The notes beneath the pieces were generated by a model. The model had not been told where the DNA came from. It saw nothing but the letters and a program-made list of their open reading frames with translations, and made no database searches. Position numbers and translations under genes: made by a program. DNA of 64,000 nucleotides from Zoogloea sp. 1C4 (GTDB lineage: Bacteria > Pseudomonadota > Gammaproteobacteria > Burkholderiales > Rhodocyclaceae). The stretch spans positions 186,001 to 250,000 of the forward strand of contig NZ_SSXU01000003.1 in NCBI RefSeq assembly GCF_009469605.1, given 5' to 3'. Below, piece by piece: positions 29,740 to 38,956 of the stretch (position 1 is its first letter; each line of letters starts with the position of its first letter).

Positions 29740-31404
29740 ATGAAACGTGTCCTGTCCCCCGTCTTTGCCGCCGCCTCGCTGCTCGTCGCCGGCGCCTGTG
29801 TGGCTGCCGATGCGCGCCCCGGCTACGCCGACCCCGACAACTGGCCGCAGTACCACCGCAGCTCCAACGCCTGGCGCTTCAGCCCGCTCACCCAGATCAA
29901 CAAGCAGAACGTGAAGAAGCTGAAGGTGGCCTGGGTGCACCAGCCGGGCAACATCGCCCACGGCCTGCAAGCCACCCCCATCGTGCTGGACGGCGTGCTG
30001 TATTACATCTCGGCCGACAACAACGTGTGGGCCGTGGATGCCGCCACCGGCAAGACGATCTGGCACTACACCACCAAGCTCAACCCCATCGCCAAGCAGG
30101 CCTTCTACGCCTCGGCCAGCCGCGGCGTGACGGTCGGCCGCGGCAAGGTCTTCGTTGGCACTCTCGACGGGCGCTTCCTGGCCCTCGACCAGAAGACCGG
30201 CAAGGAGCTGTGGTCCACTCAGCTCACCGATCCCAAGACCCAGTACGGCGCGCTGTTCTCGTCGCCGCCCCAGCTGGCTGGCGACGTGCTCTTCGGCGGC
30301 ACCACCGGCGGCGACCAGCCCATCGCCGGCAAGATCTACGCAGTGAATGCCGACACCGGCAAGCCGGCCTGGAACTTCGAGATCATCAAGGATGACCCGG
30401 CAAGCTGGCCGGGCGAGAGCGGCAAGGTGGGCGGCGGCTCGGCGTGGATGCCGGGCACCTACGACGAAGCCTCCGACACCATCTATATCGGCACCTCCAA
30501 CGCCGCGCCGGATTACTACACCCTGGGCCGCGAGGGCGACAACAAGTACACCTCGACCCTGCTCGCCATCGACCCCAAGACCGGCAAGCTCAAGTGGCAC
30601 CGCCAGGAGATCCCCCACGACAGCTGGGATTTCGACGCGGCCTACGAGGCGCTGGTGGTCAAGAAGGGTGGCAAGGACGTGATCGTCCACCTCAACAAGA
30701 GCGGTTTCGTGTTCGTGATGGACAAGCAGGACGGCAGCCTGGAAAACGTCTGGCAGTTTGCCGAGAACATGAACTGGGCCAAGGGCATCGACCCGAAGAC
30801 GGGCGCCCTGATCGAGCCGCGCCGCCCCCAGCCGGGCAAGCGTGAACTGCTGTGCCCCAACCTGCTCGGCGCCCGCAGCTGGAACCACGGCGCCTACAAC
30901 CCGGGCACCGGGCTCTGGTACACCCACGCGATGGAAGTGTGCAACGAGGTCGTCGCCGGCAAGGACGACCCGGCCAACCTCACCGCCATCTCGGCCCTGT
31001 CGCTGGGCATCGACGAGATCAAGCTGGTGCCGCCGCCTTCCGGCAAGAAGCCCGATGGCCGGCTGGATGCCCGCGACCCGCTCACCGGCAAGATCAAGTG
31101 GAGCATCCGCTACCCGCTGCCCCCGCTCGCCAGCGTGCTCACCACCGGCGGCGGGCTGGTGTTCACCGGCGACATGGAAGGCCACCTGTTTGCCTACGAC
31201 GCCGACAACGGCAAGGAGCTGTGGCGCTTCAACGCCGGCTCCGGCGTGCGCGGCGGCCCGGTGAGCTACTCCGTCAAGGGCAAGCAGTACATCGTGATCC
31301 CCACCGGCCTCGGCTCCCACGCGCCGGGCTTCCTGGCCGGCGCCTTCCCGCAGATCAAGGATCTGCCCGGTGGCGCGGCCCTGATGGCCTTCACCCTCGA
31401 GTAA
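29740..31404 (+). CDS. PQQ-dependent alcohol dehydrogenase, atypical, with DxD metal motif
   Basis: A periplasmic quinoprotein of the methanol/ethanol dehydrogenase superfamily, 554 residues with a signal peptide (MKRVLSPVFAAASLLVAGACVAAD) and eight-bladed propeller W-motifs such as VFVGTLDGRFLALDQKTGKE. The likely catalytic Asp is D297 in HDSWDFDA, and D299 two residues later is the extra Asp typical of lanthanide-dependent enzymes (XoxF, ExaF/PedH). N254 in GTSNAAP fits a metal ligand. The ligand that is usually Glu appears as D192 (TTGGDQP). The vicinal cysteine pair of the family is absent; the matching stretch reads FYASASRGV. Substrate is inferred from context: possibly 2,3-butanediol, yielding acetoin. 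Confidence 0.9.
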   Translation: MKRVLSPVFAAASLLVAGACVAADARPGYADPDNWPQYHRSSNAWRFSPLTQINKQNVKKLKVAWVHQPGNIAHGLQATPIVLDGVLYYISADNNVWAVDAATGKTIWHYTTKLNPIAKQAFYASASRGVTVGRGKVFVGTLDGRFLALDQKTGKELWSTQLTDPKTQYGALFSSPPQLAGDVLFGGTTGGDQPIAGKIYAVNADTGKPAWNFEIIKDDPASWPGESGKVGGGSAWMPGTYDEASDTIYIGTSNAAPDYYTLGREGDNKYTSTLLAIDPKTGKLKWHRQEIPHDSWDFDAAYEALVVKKGGKDVIVHLNKSGFVFVMDKQDGSLENVWQFAENMNWAKGIDPKTGALIEPRRPQPGKRELLCPNLLGARSWNHGAYNPGTGLWYTHAMEVCNEVVAGKDDPANLTAISALSLGIDEIKLVPPPSGKKPDGRLDARDPLTGKIKWSIRYPLPPLASVLTTGGGLVFTGDMEGHLFAYDADNGKELWRFNAGSGVRGGPVSYSVKGKQYIVIPTGLGSHAPGFLAGAFPQIKDLPGGAALMAFTLE

Positions 31405-31509
31405 GCGGCTCCGCAGCACGGCCACGCCGGACGCGGCTGCCGTGCTGTTCCGGGGTGCGGCGTCGAGACCTCCCCTCGCCGCACCCCATTTTTTTGGATG
31501 AGCACAACA

Positions 31510-32187
31510 ATGAAAACTTCGATCCGTCTCCGCCCGACGCTGCTGCGCGGGCTTGCCCTCCTGTCGATCGCCACCGCCGCCGTCGCGGTCGCGCCACCAG
31601 CCGACGACGCCAAGGCCCGCGTAGCCGCCGGCAAGAATCGTTTCGACGCCCTGTGCGTGAGCTGCCACGGCGCAGCCGGCACCGGCGTCGCCCCTGGCAG
31701 CAGCGCCGCCAGCTATGGCCCGCGCCTCGCCGGACGTACCGATCTCGACCCTACGCTGATCCACGAACGCATCGTGCGCGGCAAGCATGGCGACAAGGCC
31801 ATGCCGCCCTGGGGCACGGTGCTCGACGAGGAGGCCATCGAGCAGCTGACCGCCTACGTCAAACTGATCGCCGCCACCCAGCCAAAGGCCGCCACCCACC
31901 TGACGCTGGCGCCCTTCGATCTGGATGACCCGGCCCGCGTGGAGGCCGGTCGCCGTCGCTTTGCCAAGACCTGCGCCGGCTACTGCCACGGCCACGAGGG
32001 CACCGGCGGACGGGCGCCGGACTTCAAGGGCCGCGGCGACGACCTTCCGCCCGAGCTGGCCTTCGAAACCATCAGCAAGGGCCGCCAGGGCGCCGAGGTG
32101 ATGCCTCCCTGGGGCGCCGCCTTCACGCCAGACCAGATCTGGGAGCTGGTGGCCTATCTCAAGCATCTGGGGCGCCAGCAGCCGTAG
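31510..32187 (+). CDS. Dihaem cytochrome c, likely electron acceptor of the PQQ dehydrogenase
   Basis: The 225-residue exported protein has a signal peptide (MKTSIRLRPTLLRGLALLSIATAAVA) and two cytochrome c domains. The first haem site is CVSCH (C49-H53). The second is CAGYCH (C155-H160), with three residues between the cysteines, a rare CX3CH form. Likely axial methionines are in AMPPWG and VMPPWG. I chose the ATG at 31510, which has GGATGAG upstream; another lies at 31498. It is the last gene of the porin-dehydrogenase operon and ends before a bidirectional terminator. Confidence 0.88.
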   Translation: MKTSIRLRPTLLRGLALLSIATAAVAVAPPADDAKARVAAGKNRFDALCVSCHGAAGTGVAPGSSAASYGPRLAGRTDLDPTLIHERIVRGKHGDKAMPPWGTVLDEEAIEQLTAYVKLIAATQPKAATHLTLAPFDLDDPARVEAGRRRFAKTCAGYCHGHEGTGGRAPDFKGRGDDLPPELAFETISKGRQGAEVMPPWGAAFTPDQIWELVAYLKHLGRQQP

Positions 32188-32208
32188 CGCCCGCAGCGTC
32201 AGCCACAA

Positions 32209-32236
32209 GAAAAAGGGGCCACGAGGCCCCTTTTTC
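32209..32236. terminator. Bidirectional terminator between the cytochrome gene and acoR
   Basis: GAAAAAGGGGCC pairs perfectly with GGCCCCTTTTTC around the loop acga. A-run and T-run on the two arms allow it to stop transcripts from both convergent genes. Confidence 0.93.
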
Positions 32237-32253
32237 GTTAGCGCTGGAAGTCG

Positions 32254-34266
32254 TCACCACGCCTGACGATTGGGCGCGACGATCTGCAGCTTGGCGAGTT
32301 TGCGGTAGAAGGTGGCCCGCGACAGCCCCAGCTCCCTGGCCGACACCGTCACCTGCCACTGGTTACGGCGCAGGGTTTCGAGCATGCGTTCGCGCAGCGC
32401 CAGATCCTTGGGCTTGAGGGCAGGCGCCGGGGCTTCCGTCTCCGCAACCAGCGGCGGCAGTGCCGGCTGGGCCGCCGCCCGCATCAAGGTCGACGGCGCG
32501 GCGTTGAAGAGATCCGGCGGGAACGACTGGGGCATCAGCAGCGGCCCGTCGCTGATCGCGCAGGCGTAGCGCATCGCATGGCGCAGCTGGCGGATGTTGC
32601 CCGGCCACGGGTGGCGCAGCAGGGCGTCGCGGGTTTCGTCGGCAAGGCGCAGCTCGCGGCTCATGGCCTGGGCTTCCTCGTGCAGCACCCGGTCGATCAC
32701 CGTGCCGATGTCCTCCCGCTCCCGCAGCGGCGGCAGCAGGAAGACCGCGCCGTTGAGCCGGTAGTACAGATCCTCCCGGAAACGCCCTTCGGCCACCAGC
32801 CGCGGCAGATCCTGGTGGGTGGCGCAGACGATGTGCAGGCGCACCGGAATCGGCTGCTCGGCGCCCAGCGGCAGCACCTCGCCCTCGGCCAGCACCCGCA
32901 GCAGACGGCTCTGCAGCACCAGCGGCATGTCACCGATCTCGTCGAGGAACAGCGTGCCGCCGTCGGACTGGATGATCTTGCCCCGCGCGCCCTTGCTGCG
33001 GGCGCCGGTGAAGGCGCCGTCCCGGTAACCGAAGAGCTCGCTCTCGATCAGGCTTTCCGGGATCGCCGCACAGTTGAGGGCCACGAAGGGCTGTTTGTGG
33101 CGGTCGCTAGCGTCGTGGATGGCCTTGGCGAAGGCCTCCTTGCCGGTGCCCGTCTCGCCCAGCAGCATCACCGGGATGTCGCGATTGACCACCTTGAGGG
33201 CGCGCTGCACGTTGTTGCGCACCCGTGGGTCGTCGGTGGCCAGGTGGCCGAAGCCCCGCGCCTCGGCAGTGCTGACGGCCTCGCCGCCGGATGCCACCGG
33301 ATGCGCCGGCGCGGAGCGGGGTCGGGCGTCGGGGGCGCGGAGCAGCCCGAAGATGCGCGCGCCACTACCCTGGATGCGCAGCGGGATCGCCTGCCCCGGG
33401 CGGGCGTGGGACGCAGAGAGCAGATCTGCCGCCGAACACTCGAAGAGATCGCCGATGTATTCCGGCGCCGGCCCGCGGCGCTGCAGCAGCTCCTGCCGGG
33501 CGCGCCGGTTGCCACCCACGATGCGGCCGCCGTCATCGAAGGCAACCAGGTAATCGGTATGCACGTGCATCAGCTCGGGGCTGCGGCCCAGCTGGAGGAT
33601 CCAGTAGCTGCGCAGGCTGTGGAAGGCGAAGGCGTCCTCGATCAGGCGCGCCTTCTCCACCACCATCTGGAAGACCAGCACCTGGCTCTCGCGGTGCTCG
33701 GGCGAATTGAGGGCCGAGGCATCGAGGACCGCCAGCGGCTCGTCGTCGATGCCGAAGATCGGCGCCGAGCTGCAGGTGAAGGCGATGTTATGGGAGCGGA
33801 AGTGCTCGTCCCGATGCACGAGGATCGGCTGGCGATCGACAAGGCTGGTGCCGACGCCGCAGGTGCCCTCTTCCATCTCGGACCAGCGGGTGCCATCGCG
33901 AAAGCCTTCGGCGCGGAATTCGCGCTCCAGCTCGGGCACGGTGCGCAGGTCGACGGTGACGCCGGCTGCGTCGGTGAGCAGCACGCAGTATTTGGCCGGC
34001 CGCAGCGAATCGTAAAGGCGGTCGACGCCCTCCCGCGCGATGCGCATGAAGGTATCGAGCCGCTCCCGGTGCTCGCGCAGCTCGCGGGCCGTGACCACCT
34101 GCGGCAGGCTGGCCTGCCCCGGGTCGACACGATAGTTGCTGAGGGAGCGCTCCCACGACCGTGCCAGCCTGTCGTGCACCGGCTGGCGGCTTGCGATGCT
34201 GCCGCGCTCCACCACATCGACCACCCGCGCCACATGGCGGGCGATCTCTCCATGACCCCGAATCAT
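32254..34266 (-). CDS. acoR: Sigma-54-dependent activator, AcoR family
   Basis: The 670-residue regulator has an N-terminal GAF-type sensor (about 60-215), a sigma-54 interaction AAA+ domain with the Walker A motif GETGTGKE near 375 and the sigma-54 contact loop GAFTGA at 417-422, and a C-terminal Fis-type helix-turn-helix (VTVSARELGLSRATFYRKL). This is the architecture of AcoR, the acetoin-responsive activator of aco operons. The ATG at 34266 has AAGGGG upstream. It lies between the PQQ dehydrogenase operon and acoXABC, both of which have sigma-54 promoters and the same palindrome. Confidence 0.93.
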   Translation of the reverse strand: MIRGHGEIARHVARVVDVVERGSIASRQPVHDRLARSWERSLSNYRVDPGQASLPQVVTARELREHRERLDTFMRIAREGVDRLYDSLRPAKYCVLLTDAAGVTVDLRTVPELEREFRAEGFRDGTRWSEMEEGTCGVGTSLVDRQPILVHRDEHFRSHNIAFTCSSAPIFGIDDEPLAVLDASALNSPEHRESQVLVFQMVVEKARLIEDAFAFHSLRSYWILQLGRSPELMHVHTDYLVAFDDGGRIVGGNRRARQELLQRRGPAPEYIGDLFECSAADLLSASHARPGQAIPLRIQGSGARIFGLLRAPDARPRSAPAHPVASGGEAVSTAEARGFGHLATDDPRVRNNVQRALKVVNRDIPVMLLGETGTGKEAFAKAIHDASDRHKQPFVALNCAAIPESLIESELFGYRDGAFTGARSKGARGKIIQSDGGTLFLDEIGDMPLVLQSRLLRVLAEGEVLPLGAEQPIPVRLHIVCATHQDLPRLVAEGRFREDLYYRLNGAVFLLPPLREREDIGTVIDRVLHEEAQAMSRELRLADETRDALLRHPWPGNIRQLRHAMRYACAISDGPLLMPQSFPPDLFNAAPSTLMRAAAQPALPPLVAETEAPAPALKPKDLALRERMLETLRRNQWQVTVSARELGLSRATFYRKLAKLQIVAPNRQAW

Positions 34267-34383
34267 TGTTTTTTCCCCTTTGTTTATTAATAGGTAGGGA
34301 TTTTTATGTATTGCTTCCTTTGGTAGCGCGAAGCGTATTCCGTTACGTCAATTAAATCAATGCCGCGACACCACCGAGAAAAT

Positions 34384-34397
34384 GAGACAGGTGTCTA
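34384..34397. promoter_or_regulatory. Upstream activator site of the aco operon (probable AcoR site)
   Basis: GAGACA-GG-TGTCTA matches the perfect palindrome found before the porin operon at 13 of 14 positions. It lies about 190 bp before the expected aco transcription start and about 120 bp before the acoR start codon on the other strand, so it could serve both. Confidence 0.75.
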
Positions 34398-34549
34398 ATT
34401 TTCCTGGTTATTTTCGGTCGCCTGTATCAACTTATGGCTCACGTCATTTTATTGCGCCGCCGCAATAGCCAGCCCAATAACGCCAATCACACTGATTGCC
34501 CTGGCTATTTCCACTAATGCGCCGCAATATGAAAAATACGGGCAATTGC

Positions 34550-34565
34550 TGGCACGCGAACTGCT
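34550..34565 (+). promoter_or_regulatory. Sigma-54 promoter of the aco operon
   Basis: TGGCACGCGAACTGCT has a perfect TGGCACG -24 element and GG and GC pairs 10 bases apart; the -12 element is CTGCT instead of TTGCT. Transcription would begin near 34577, shortly before the acoX GTG at 34603. Confidence 0.85.
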
Positions 34566-34602
34566 AAATGGATTGGACCTGAATCCAAATAGCGGAGCCA
34601 TC

Positions 34603-35700
34603 GTGAGACAAATATCGGAAGCCCCTCCTGTGATTGGCATCGTGGCCAATCCTGCGTCCGGGCACGATATCCGGCGATTGACCAGCGGGGCCTCGGTTTA
34701 TTCCGCCGCCGACAAGGTCAATTGTGTCGAACGGTTGCTCGGCGCCCTCGGCGCGACGGGGGTGACCCGCGTACTGATGATGCCCGACCGGGCCGGCATC
34801 GCCGTCCGCCTCCGCAAGGCGGTCGAGCTCAATCGCCGTCGCGGCAACGCCCGCTGGCCGCGGGTGGATTTCATCGACATGCCGGTGCTGGAGGACGACC
34901 GCGACACCGTCCGGGCCGTGCGCGAGATGCGCGCAGCCGGGGTGGCGATGATCGTCGTGCTCGGCGGTGATGGCACCCACCGGGCGGTGGCGCTGGCGTC
35001 GGGCGACATTCCGCTGGCGACGCTCTCCACCGGCACCAACAACGCCTTTCCGGCCCTGGGCGAAGCGACCGTCGTCGGGCTGGCGGCTGGGCTCGCAGCC
35101 ACCGGGCGCGTGATGCCCGCCTGCATCCACAACAAGTGCCTGCGCATCACGCACCCCGGCGGCGAATCCATGGCCCTGGTGGATGTGGGCGTGATGCCGG
35201 CCGAGCACATCGGCGCCCGGGCGGTGTATGCCGCCGATGCCGTCGAGGCCGTGTTTGCGGCCTTCGCCGAGCCCGACGCGATCGGACTTTCCGCCATCGC
35301 CGCCGCCTGCGGCCCGATCGCCCGCACCGCGCCGTTCGGACGCTGGGTGCGCCAGGGCGCCGGCACGGCCCGCCTCGCGGCGATTTCGCCCGGGCTCGTG
35401 CAGGCGGTGGAGATTGCCGCCAGCGGCCTGATGCAGCCCAGCATCGCCTTCGAGCTCGGCACCCAGCCCGCCATCCTGGCCCTCGACGGCGAGCCCGAGA
35501 TCGTGCTCGACGGCCGTGGCCCGGCGAGCGTGCGGCTCGCCCTCGATGGCCCGATCACCCTCGACGTGGCGGCCACGCTGGCCGCCGCCCATGCGGCAGA
35601 CGCCCTCGTGGTGACTGCCAGACAAGAACCCGCCCTGCGCGACGGCCCGCCCGCCGCGCCGGGGCAAACGGGCGCCGATCACACGATCGCCCCGGCCTGA
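34603..35700 (+). CDS. acoX: AcoX, ATP-NAD-kinase-like acetoin catabolism protein
   Basis: The 365-residue protein resembles the ATP-NAD/AcoX kinase family, with the N-terminal phrase IGIVANPASGHDIRRLTSGAS and the GGDGTHR motif near residue 125. AcoX is a conserved first gene of aco operons, but its function is not known. I place the start at the GTG at 34603, with GGAG 7 bases upstream; the longer frame from 34546 overlaps the sigma-54 promoter and cannot be fully translated from that transcript. It is followed by acoA after 68 bp. Confidence 0.88.
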   Translation: MRQISEAPPVIGIVANPASGHDIRRLTSGASVYSAADKVNCVERLLGALGATGVTRVLMMPDRAGIAVRLRKAVELNRRRGNARWPRVDFIDMPVLEDDRDTVRAVREMRAAGVAMIVVLGGDGTHRAVALASGDIPLATLSTGTNNAFPALGEATVVGLAAGLAATGRVMPACIHNKCLRITHPGGESMALVDVGVMPAEHIGARAVYAADAVEAVFAAFAEPDAIGLSAIAAACGPIARTAPFGRWVRQGAGTARLAAISPGLVQAVEIAASGLMQPSIAFELGTQPAILALDGEPEIVLDGRGPASVRLALDGPITLDVAATLAAAHAADALVVTARQEPALRDGPPAAPGQTGADHTIAPA

Positions 35701-35768
35701 ATCCGGGCGGCGGACTCACCGGGCCGCCGCTGGATGCCCTCAACACTTCCAACAAACTGGAGACAACC

Positions 35769-36743
35769 GTGACCAAGAAACTCGAACGCGAAGACCTGCT
35801 GAAGGCCTATCGCACCATGCGCACCATCCGTGAGTTCGAAGAACGCCTGCACACCGATTTCGCCACCGGCGAGATCCCGGGCTTCGTGCATCTTTACGCC
35901 GGCGAGGAGGCGTCGGCCACCGGCGTGTGCATGAACCTCACCGCCGAAGACCACATCGCCAGCACCCACCGGGGCCACGGCCACTGCATCGCCAAGGGCG
36001 TCGACCCGGTGGGGATGATGGCGGAGATCTGGGGCCGCACCACCGGCACCTGCAAGGGCAAGGGCGGCTCGATGCACATCGCCGACCTGTCGGTGGGCAT
36101 GCTGGGCGCCAACGGCATCGTCGGCGGCGGCGGCCCGCTGGTGTGCGGCACCGCGCTCGCCGCCAAGCTGCGCGGCCAGCCCTTCGTGAGCGTGTGCTTC
36201 TTCGGCGACGGCGCGTCCAACCAGGGCACGATCTTCGAGGCGATGAACCTGGCCTCGGTGTGGAACCTGCCGGTGATCTTCCTGGCCGAGAACAACGGCT
36301 ACGCCGAAGCCACCTCGTCCAAGTTCTCGGTGGCCTGCGAAAACATCGCCGACCGCGCCTCGGCCTTCGGCATGCCCGGCGTGACCGTGGATGGCTTCGA
36401 CTTCTTCGCGGTATACGAGGCCGCCGGCGAGGCCATCGAGCGCGCCAGGAACGGCGGCGGCCCGTCGCTGGTGGAGGTGAAGCTGTCCCGCTACTACGGG
36501 CACTTCGAGGGCGATCAGCAGACCTACCGCGCCCCGGGCGAAGTGCAGGCCCTGCGCGACAACAAGGACTGCCTGATGCAGTTCGCCCGCCGCGTCACCC
36601 AGAGCGGCGCCCTCACCCAGGCCGACCTCGACACCATCGACGCCGAGGTGAAGGCCCTCATCGACGGTTCGGTCGTCAAGGCCAAATCCGATCCCAAGCC
36701 GAGCGAAGCCGACCTGCTCACCGACGTGTACGTGAGCTACTGA
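35769..36743 (+). CDS. acoA: Acetoin dehydrogenase E1 component, alpha subunit
   Basis: AcoA with AcoB forms the thiamine-diphosphate E1 that cleaves acetoin into acetaldehyde and an acetyl group. The 324-residue product has AYRTMRTIREFEERL at the N-terminus, STHRGHGHCIAKG, the KGKGGSMHIAD loop, and the TPP motif GDGASNQGTIFEAMNLA ending in AENN. It begins with GTG at 35769, after TGGAGACAACC. The length equals known AcoA proteins. Confidence 0.96.
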   Translation: MTKKLEREDLLKAYRTMRTIREFEERLHTDFATGEIPGFVHLYAGEEASATGVCMNLTAEDHIASTHRGHGHCIAKGVDPVGMMAEIWGRTTGTCKGKGGSMHIADLSVGMLGANGIVGGGGPLVCGTALAAKLRGQPFVSVCFFGDGASNQGTIFEAMNLASVWNLPVIFLAENNGYAEATSSKFSVACENIADRASAFGMPGVTVDGFDFFAVYEAAGEAIERARNGGGPSLVEVKLSRYYGHFEGDQQTYRAPGEVQALRDNKDCLMQFARRVTQSGALTQADLDTIDAEVKALIDGSVVKAKSDPKPSEADLLTDVYVSY

Positions 36744-36781
36744 GCCGCCACCCCAAGGAATTCAAAGGAGACAAACCCATC

Positions 36782-37792
36782 ATGGCAAGAAAAATCACCT
36801 ACCAGCAGGCCATCAACGAGGCCCTCGACCAGGAAATGTCCCGCGACCAGAACGTCATCGTCATGGGCGAGGACGTGGCCGGTGGCGAGGGCTCGCCCGG
36901 CGAGCAGGACGCCTGGGGCGGCGTGCTGGGCGTCACCCGCGGCCTCTACCACAAGCACCCGGGCCGCGTGATCGACACCCCGATCTCCGAATCCGGCTAC
37001 GTGGGCGCGGCGGTCGGCGCGGCCTGCTGCGGCATGCGCCCGGTGGCCGAACTGATGTTCGTGGATTTCCTCGGCGTGTGCTTCGACCAGATCTTCAACC
37101 AGGCCGCCAAGTTCCGCTACATGTTCGGCGGCAAGGCCGAGACACCGGTGGTCATCCGCGCCATGTACGGCGCCGGCTTCCGCGCCGCGGCCCAGCACTC
37201 CCAGTGCCTCTACAACATCTTCACCCACATCCCGGGCCTGAAGGTGGTGGTGCCGTCCAACCCCTACGACGCCAAGGGCCTGCTGATCCAGTCGATCCGC
37301 GACAACGACCCGGTGATCTTCCTGGAGCACAAGGCGCTCTACACCATGGAAGGCGAGGTGCCGGAAGAGCTCTACACCGTGCCCTTCGGCGAAGCCGCCG
37401 TGGTGCGCGAAGGCAACGACGTGACCATCGTCGCCATCGGCCGCATGGTCCAGAAGGCCCAGGAGGCCGCCGCCGAGCTGCAGAAGGCCGGCGTGCAGTG
37501 CGAGATCATCGACCCGCGCACCACCTCGCCCCTCGACACCGACACCATCCTCGAAAGCGTCGAGAAGACCGGCCGCCTGATCGTGGTGGATGAATCCCAT
37601 CCCCGCTGCTCCATGGCCTCCGACATCGCCGGCCTCGTCGCCGAAAACGCCTTCGCCAGCCTCAAGGCGCCGATCCGCCAGATCACCGGCCCCCACTCTC
37701 CCGTGCCCTTCAGCGATTCGCTCGAAGAGCTCTACATCCCCAGCGCCGCCAAGATCGTCGCTGCCGCCAAGTCCCTCAAGGAGTACCGCTGA
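36782..37792 (+). CDS. acoB: Acetoin dehydrogenase E1 component, beta subunit
   Basis: The 336-residue partner of AcoA in the E1 heterotetramer. It opens with ARKITYQQAINEALDQEMSRD, carries VIVMGEDVAGGEG and DTPISESGYVGAAVGAA, and ends in a transketolase C-domain with VDESHPRCSMASDIA. CAAAGGAGACAAACC precedes the ATG. The stop codon overlaps the acoC start by one base (TGATG), so translation is coupled. Confidence 0.96.
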   Translation: MARKITYQQAINEALDQEMSRDQNVIVMGEDVAGGEGSPGEQDAWGGVLGVTRGLYHKHPGRVIDTPISESGYVGAAVGAACCGMRPVAELMFVDFLGVCFDQIFNQAAKFRYMFGGKAETPVVIRAMYGAGFRAAAQHSQCLYNIFTHIPGLKVVVPSNPYDAKGLLIQSIRDNDPVIFLEHKALYTMEGEVPEELYTVPFGEAAVVREGNDVTIVAIGRMVQKAQEAAAELQKAGVQCEIIDPRTTSPLDTDTILESVEKTGRLIVVDESHPRCSMASDIAGLVAENAFASLKAPIRQITGPHSPVPFSDSLEELYIPSAAKIVAAAKSLKEYR

Positions 37793-38904
37793 TGTCCGCC
37801 ATCCATCCCGTCACCATGCCCAAGTGGGGCCTTTCCATGCAGGAGGGGAAGGTCAACGGCTGGCTCAAGCAGGTGGGTGATGCCATCGAGAAGGGCCAGG
37901 AGATCGTCGAGGTCGAGAGCGAGAAGATCGCCGGCGCCATCGAGGCGGCCGAGAGTGGCCTGCTGCGCCGCACCCTCGCCAACGAGGAAGACGTGCTGCC
38001 GGTGGGCGGCCTGCTGGGCGTGATCGCCGACGCGGGCGTGTCGGATGCCGACATCGACGCCTTCGTGGCCGACTACCTGTCCAACTTCAAACCCGCCGAC
38101 GGCGAAGCCGAGGACCAGGGCCCCACGCCCCAGAAGATCGACGTGAATGGCCACCGCCTGCGCTACCTCAAGCGCGGCGAAGGCGGCGAGCCGATGCTGC
38201 TGATCCACGGCTTCGGCGGCGACCTCAACAACTGGCTGTTCAACCATGAGGCCCTCGCCGCCGACCGGGAGGTGTACGCCCTCGACCTGCCCGGCCACGG
38301 CGAATCCACCAAGGACGTGGGCGAAGGCACCCTGGAGAGCCTCGCCGACACCGTGGCGGCCTTCATGGAGGTGGTGGGTGTCGATGCCGCCCACCTGGTC
38401 GGGCATTCGATGGGCGGCGCGGTGTCGCTGATGGTCGCCAAGCGCCACCCGGCGCGGGTGCGTTCCCTGTCGCTGGTGTGCTCGGCGGGCCTCGGCAGCG
38501 AGATCAACAGCGGCTACATCGACGGCTTCGTCGCCGCCGGCAGCCGCAACGCCCTCAAGCCTGTGCTGGCCGATCTCTTCGCCGACAGCGGGCTGGTCAC
38601 CCGCCAGCTGGTGGACGACCTGCTCAAGTACAAGCGCCTCGAAGGCGTCGGCAGCGCGCTCACCACCCTCTCCGGCAAGCTCTTCGCCGGTGGCCAGCAG
38701 GCCGTGGTGCTGGCCGACGCGCTGCCGGAGATCGCCAAGCCGGTGCTGCTGGTGTGGGGCGAGGAAGACCGCATCATCCCGGTCGCCCACGCCAACGCGC
38801 TGTCCGGCCGCTACCAGGTGGAAGTGCTGCCCAACCGCGGCCACATGGTGCAGATGGAGGCCGCCAACGAGGTGAACCGGGCCATCGCCCGCTTCGTCGG
38901 CTGA
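37792..38904 (+). CDS. acoC: Acetoin dehydrogenase E2 (dihydrolipoyl acetyltransferase, alpha/beta-hydrolase type)
   Basis: AcoC carries the acetyl group on a lipoyl arm and transfers it to CoA. The 370-residue product has an N-terminal lipoyl domain with the lipoylated lysine at about K45 ([10 protein letters not shown]), a linker, and an alpha/beta-hydrolase domain with nucleophile motif GHSMGG and oxyanion motif HGFGGD. The absence of a classical acyltransferase domain is characteristic of AcoC. A separate E3 gene is not present, so a general lipoamide dehydrogenase is probably used. Confidence 0.95.
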   Translation: MSAIHPVTMPKWGLSMQEGKVNGWLKQVGDAIEKGQEIVEVESEKIAGAIEAAESGLLRRTLANEEDVLPVGGLLGVIADAGVSDADIDAFVADYLSNFKPADGEAEDQGPTPQKIDVNGHRLRYLKRGEGGEPMLLIHGFGGDLNNWLFNHEALAADREVYALDLPGHGESTKDVGEGTLESLADTVAAFMEVVGVDAAHLVGHSMGGAVSLMVAKRHPARVRSLSLVCSAGLGSEINSGYIDGFVAAGSRNALKPVLADLFADSGLVTRQLVDDLLKYKRLEGVGSALTTLSGKLFAGGQQAVVLADALPEIAKPVLLVWGEEDRIIPVAHANALSGRYQVEVLPNRGHMVQMEAANEVNRAIARFVG

Positions 38905-38956
38905 TCGTCCCAACCCGCGCGGGGCCCTCCGGCCCCGCGCCCATCGGAGAGACTCC

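Noticed and set aside
32254-34266. acoR as a nitrogen regulator (NtrC type)
   Set aside because: The N-terminus is GAF-like and lacks a receiver domain; the family match and the neighbouring acoXABC indicate AcoR.
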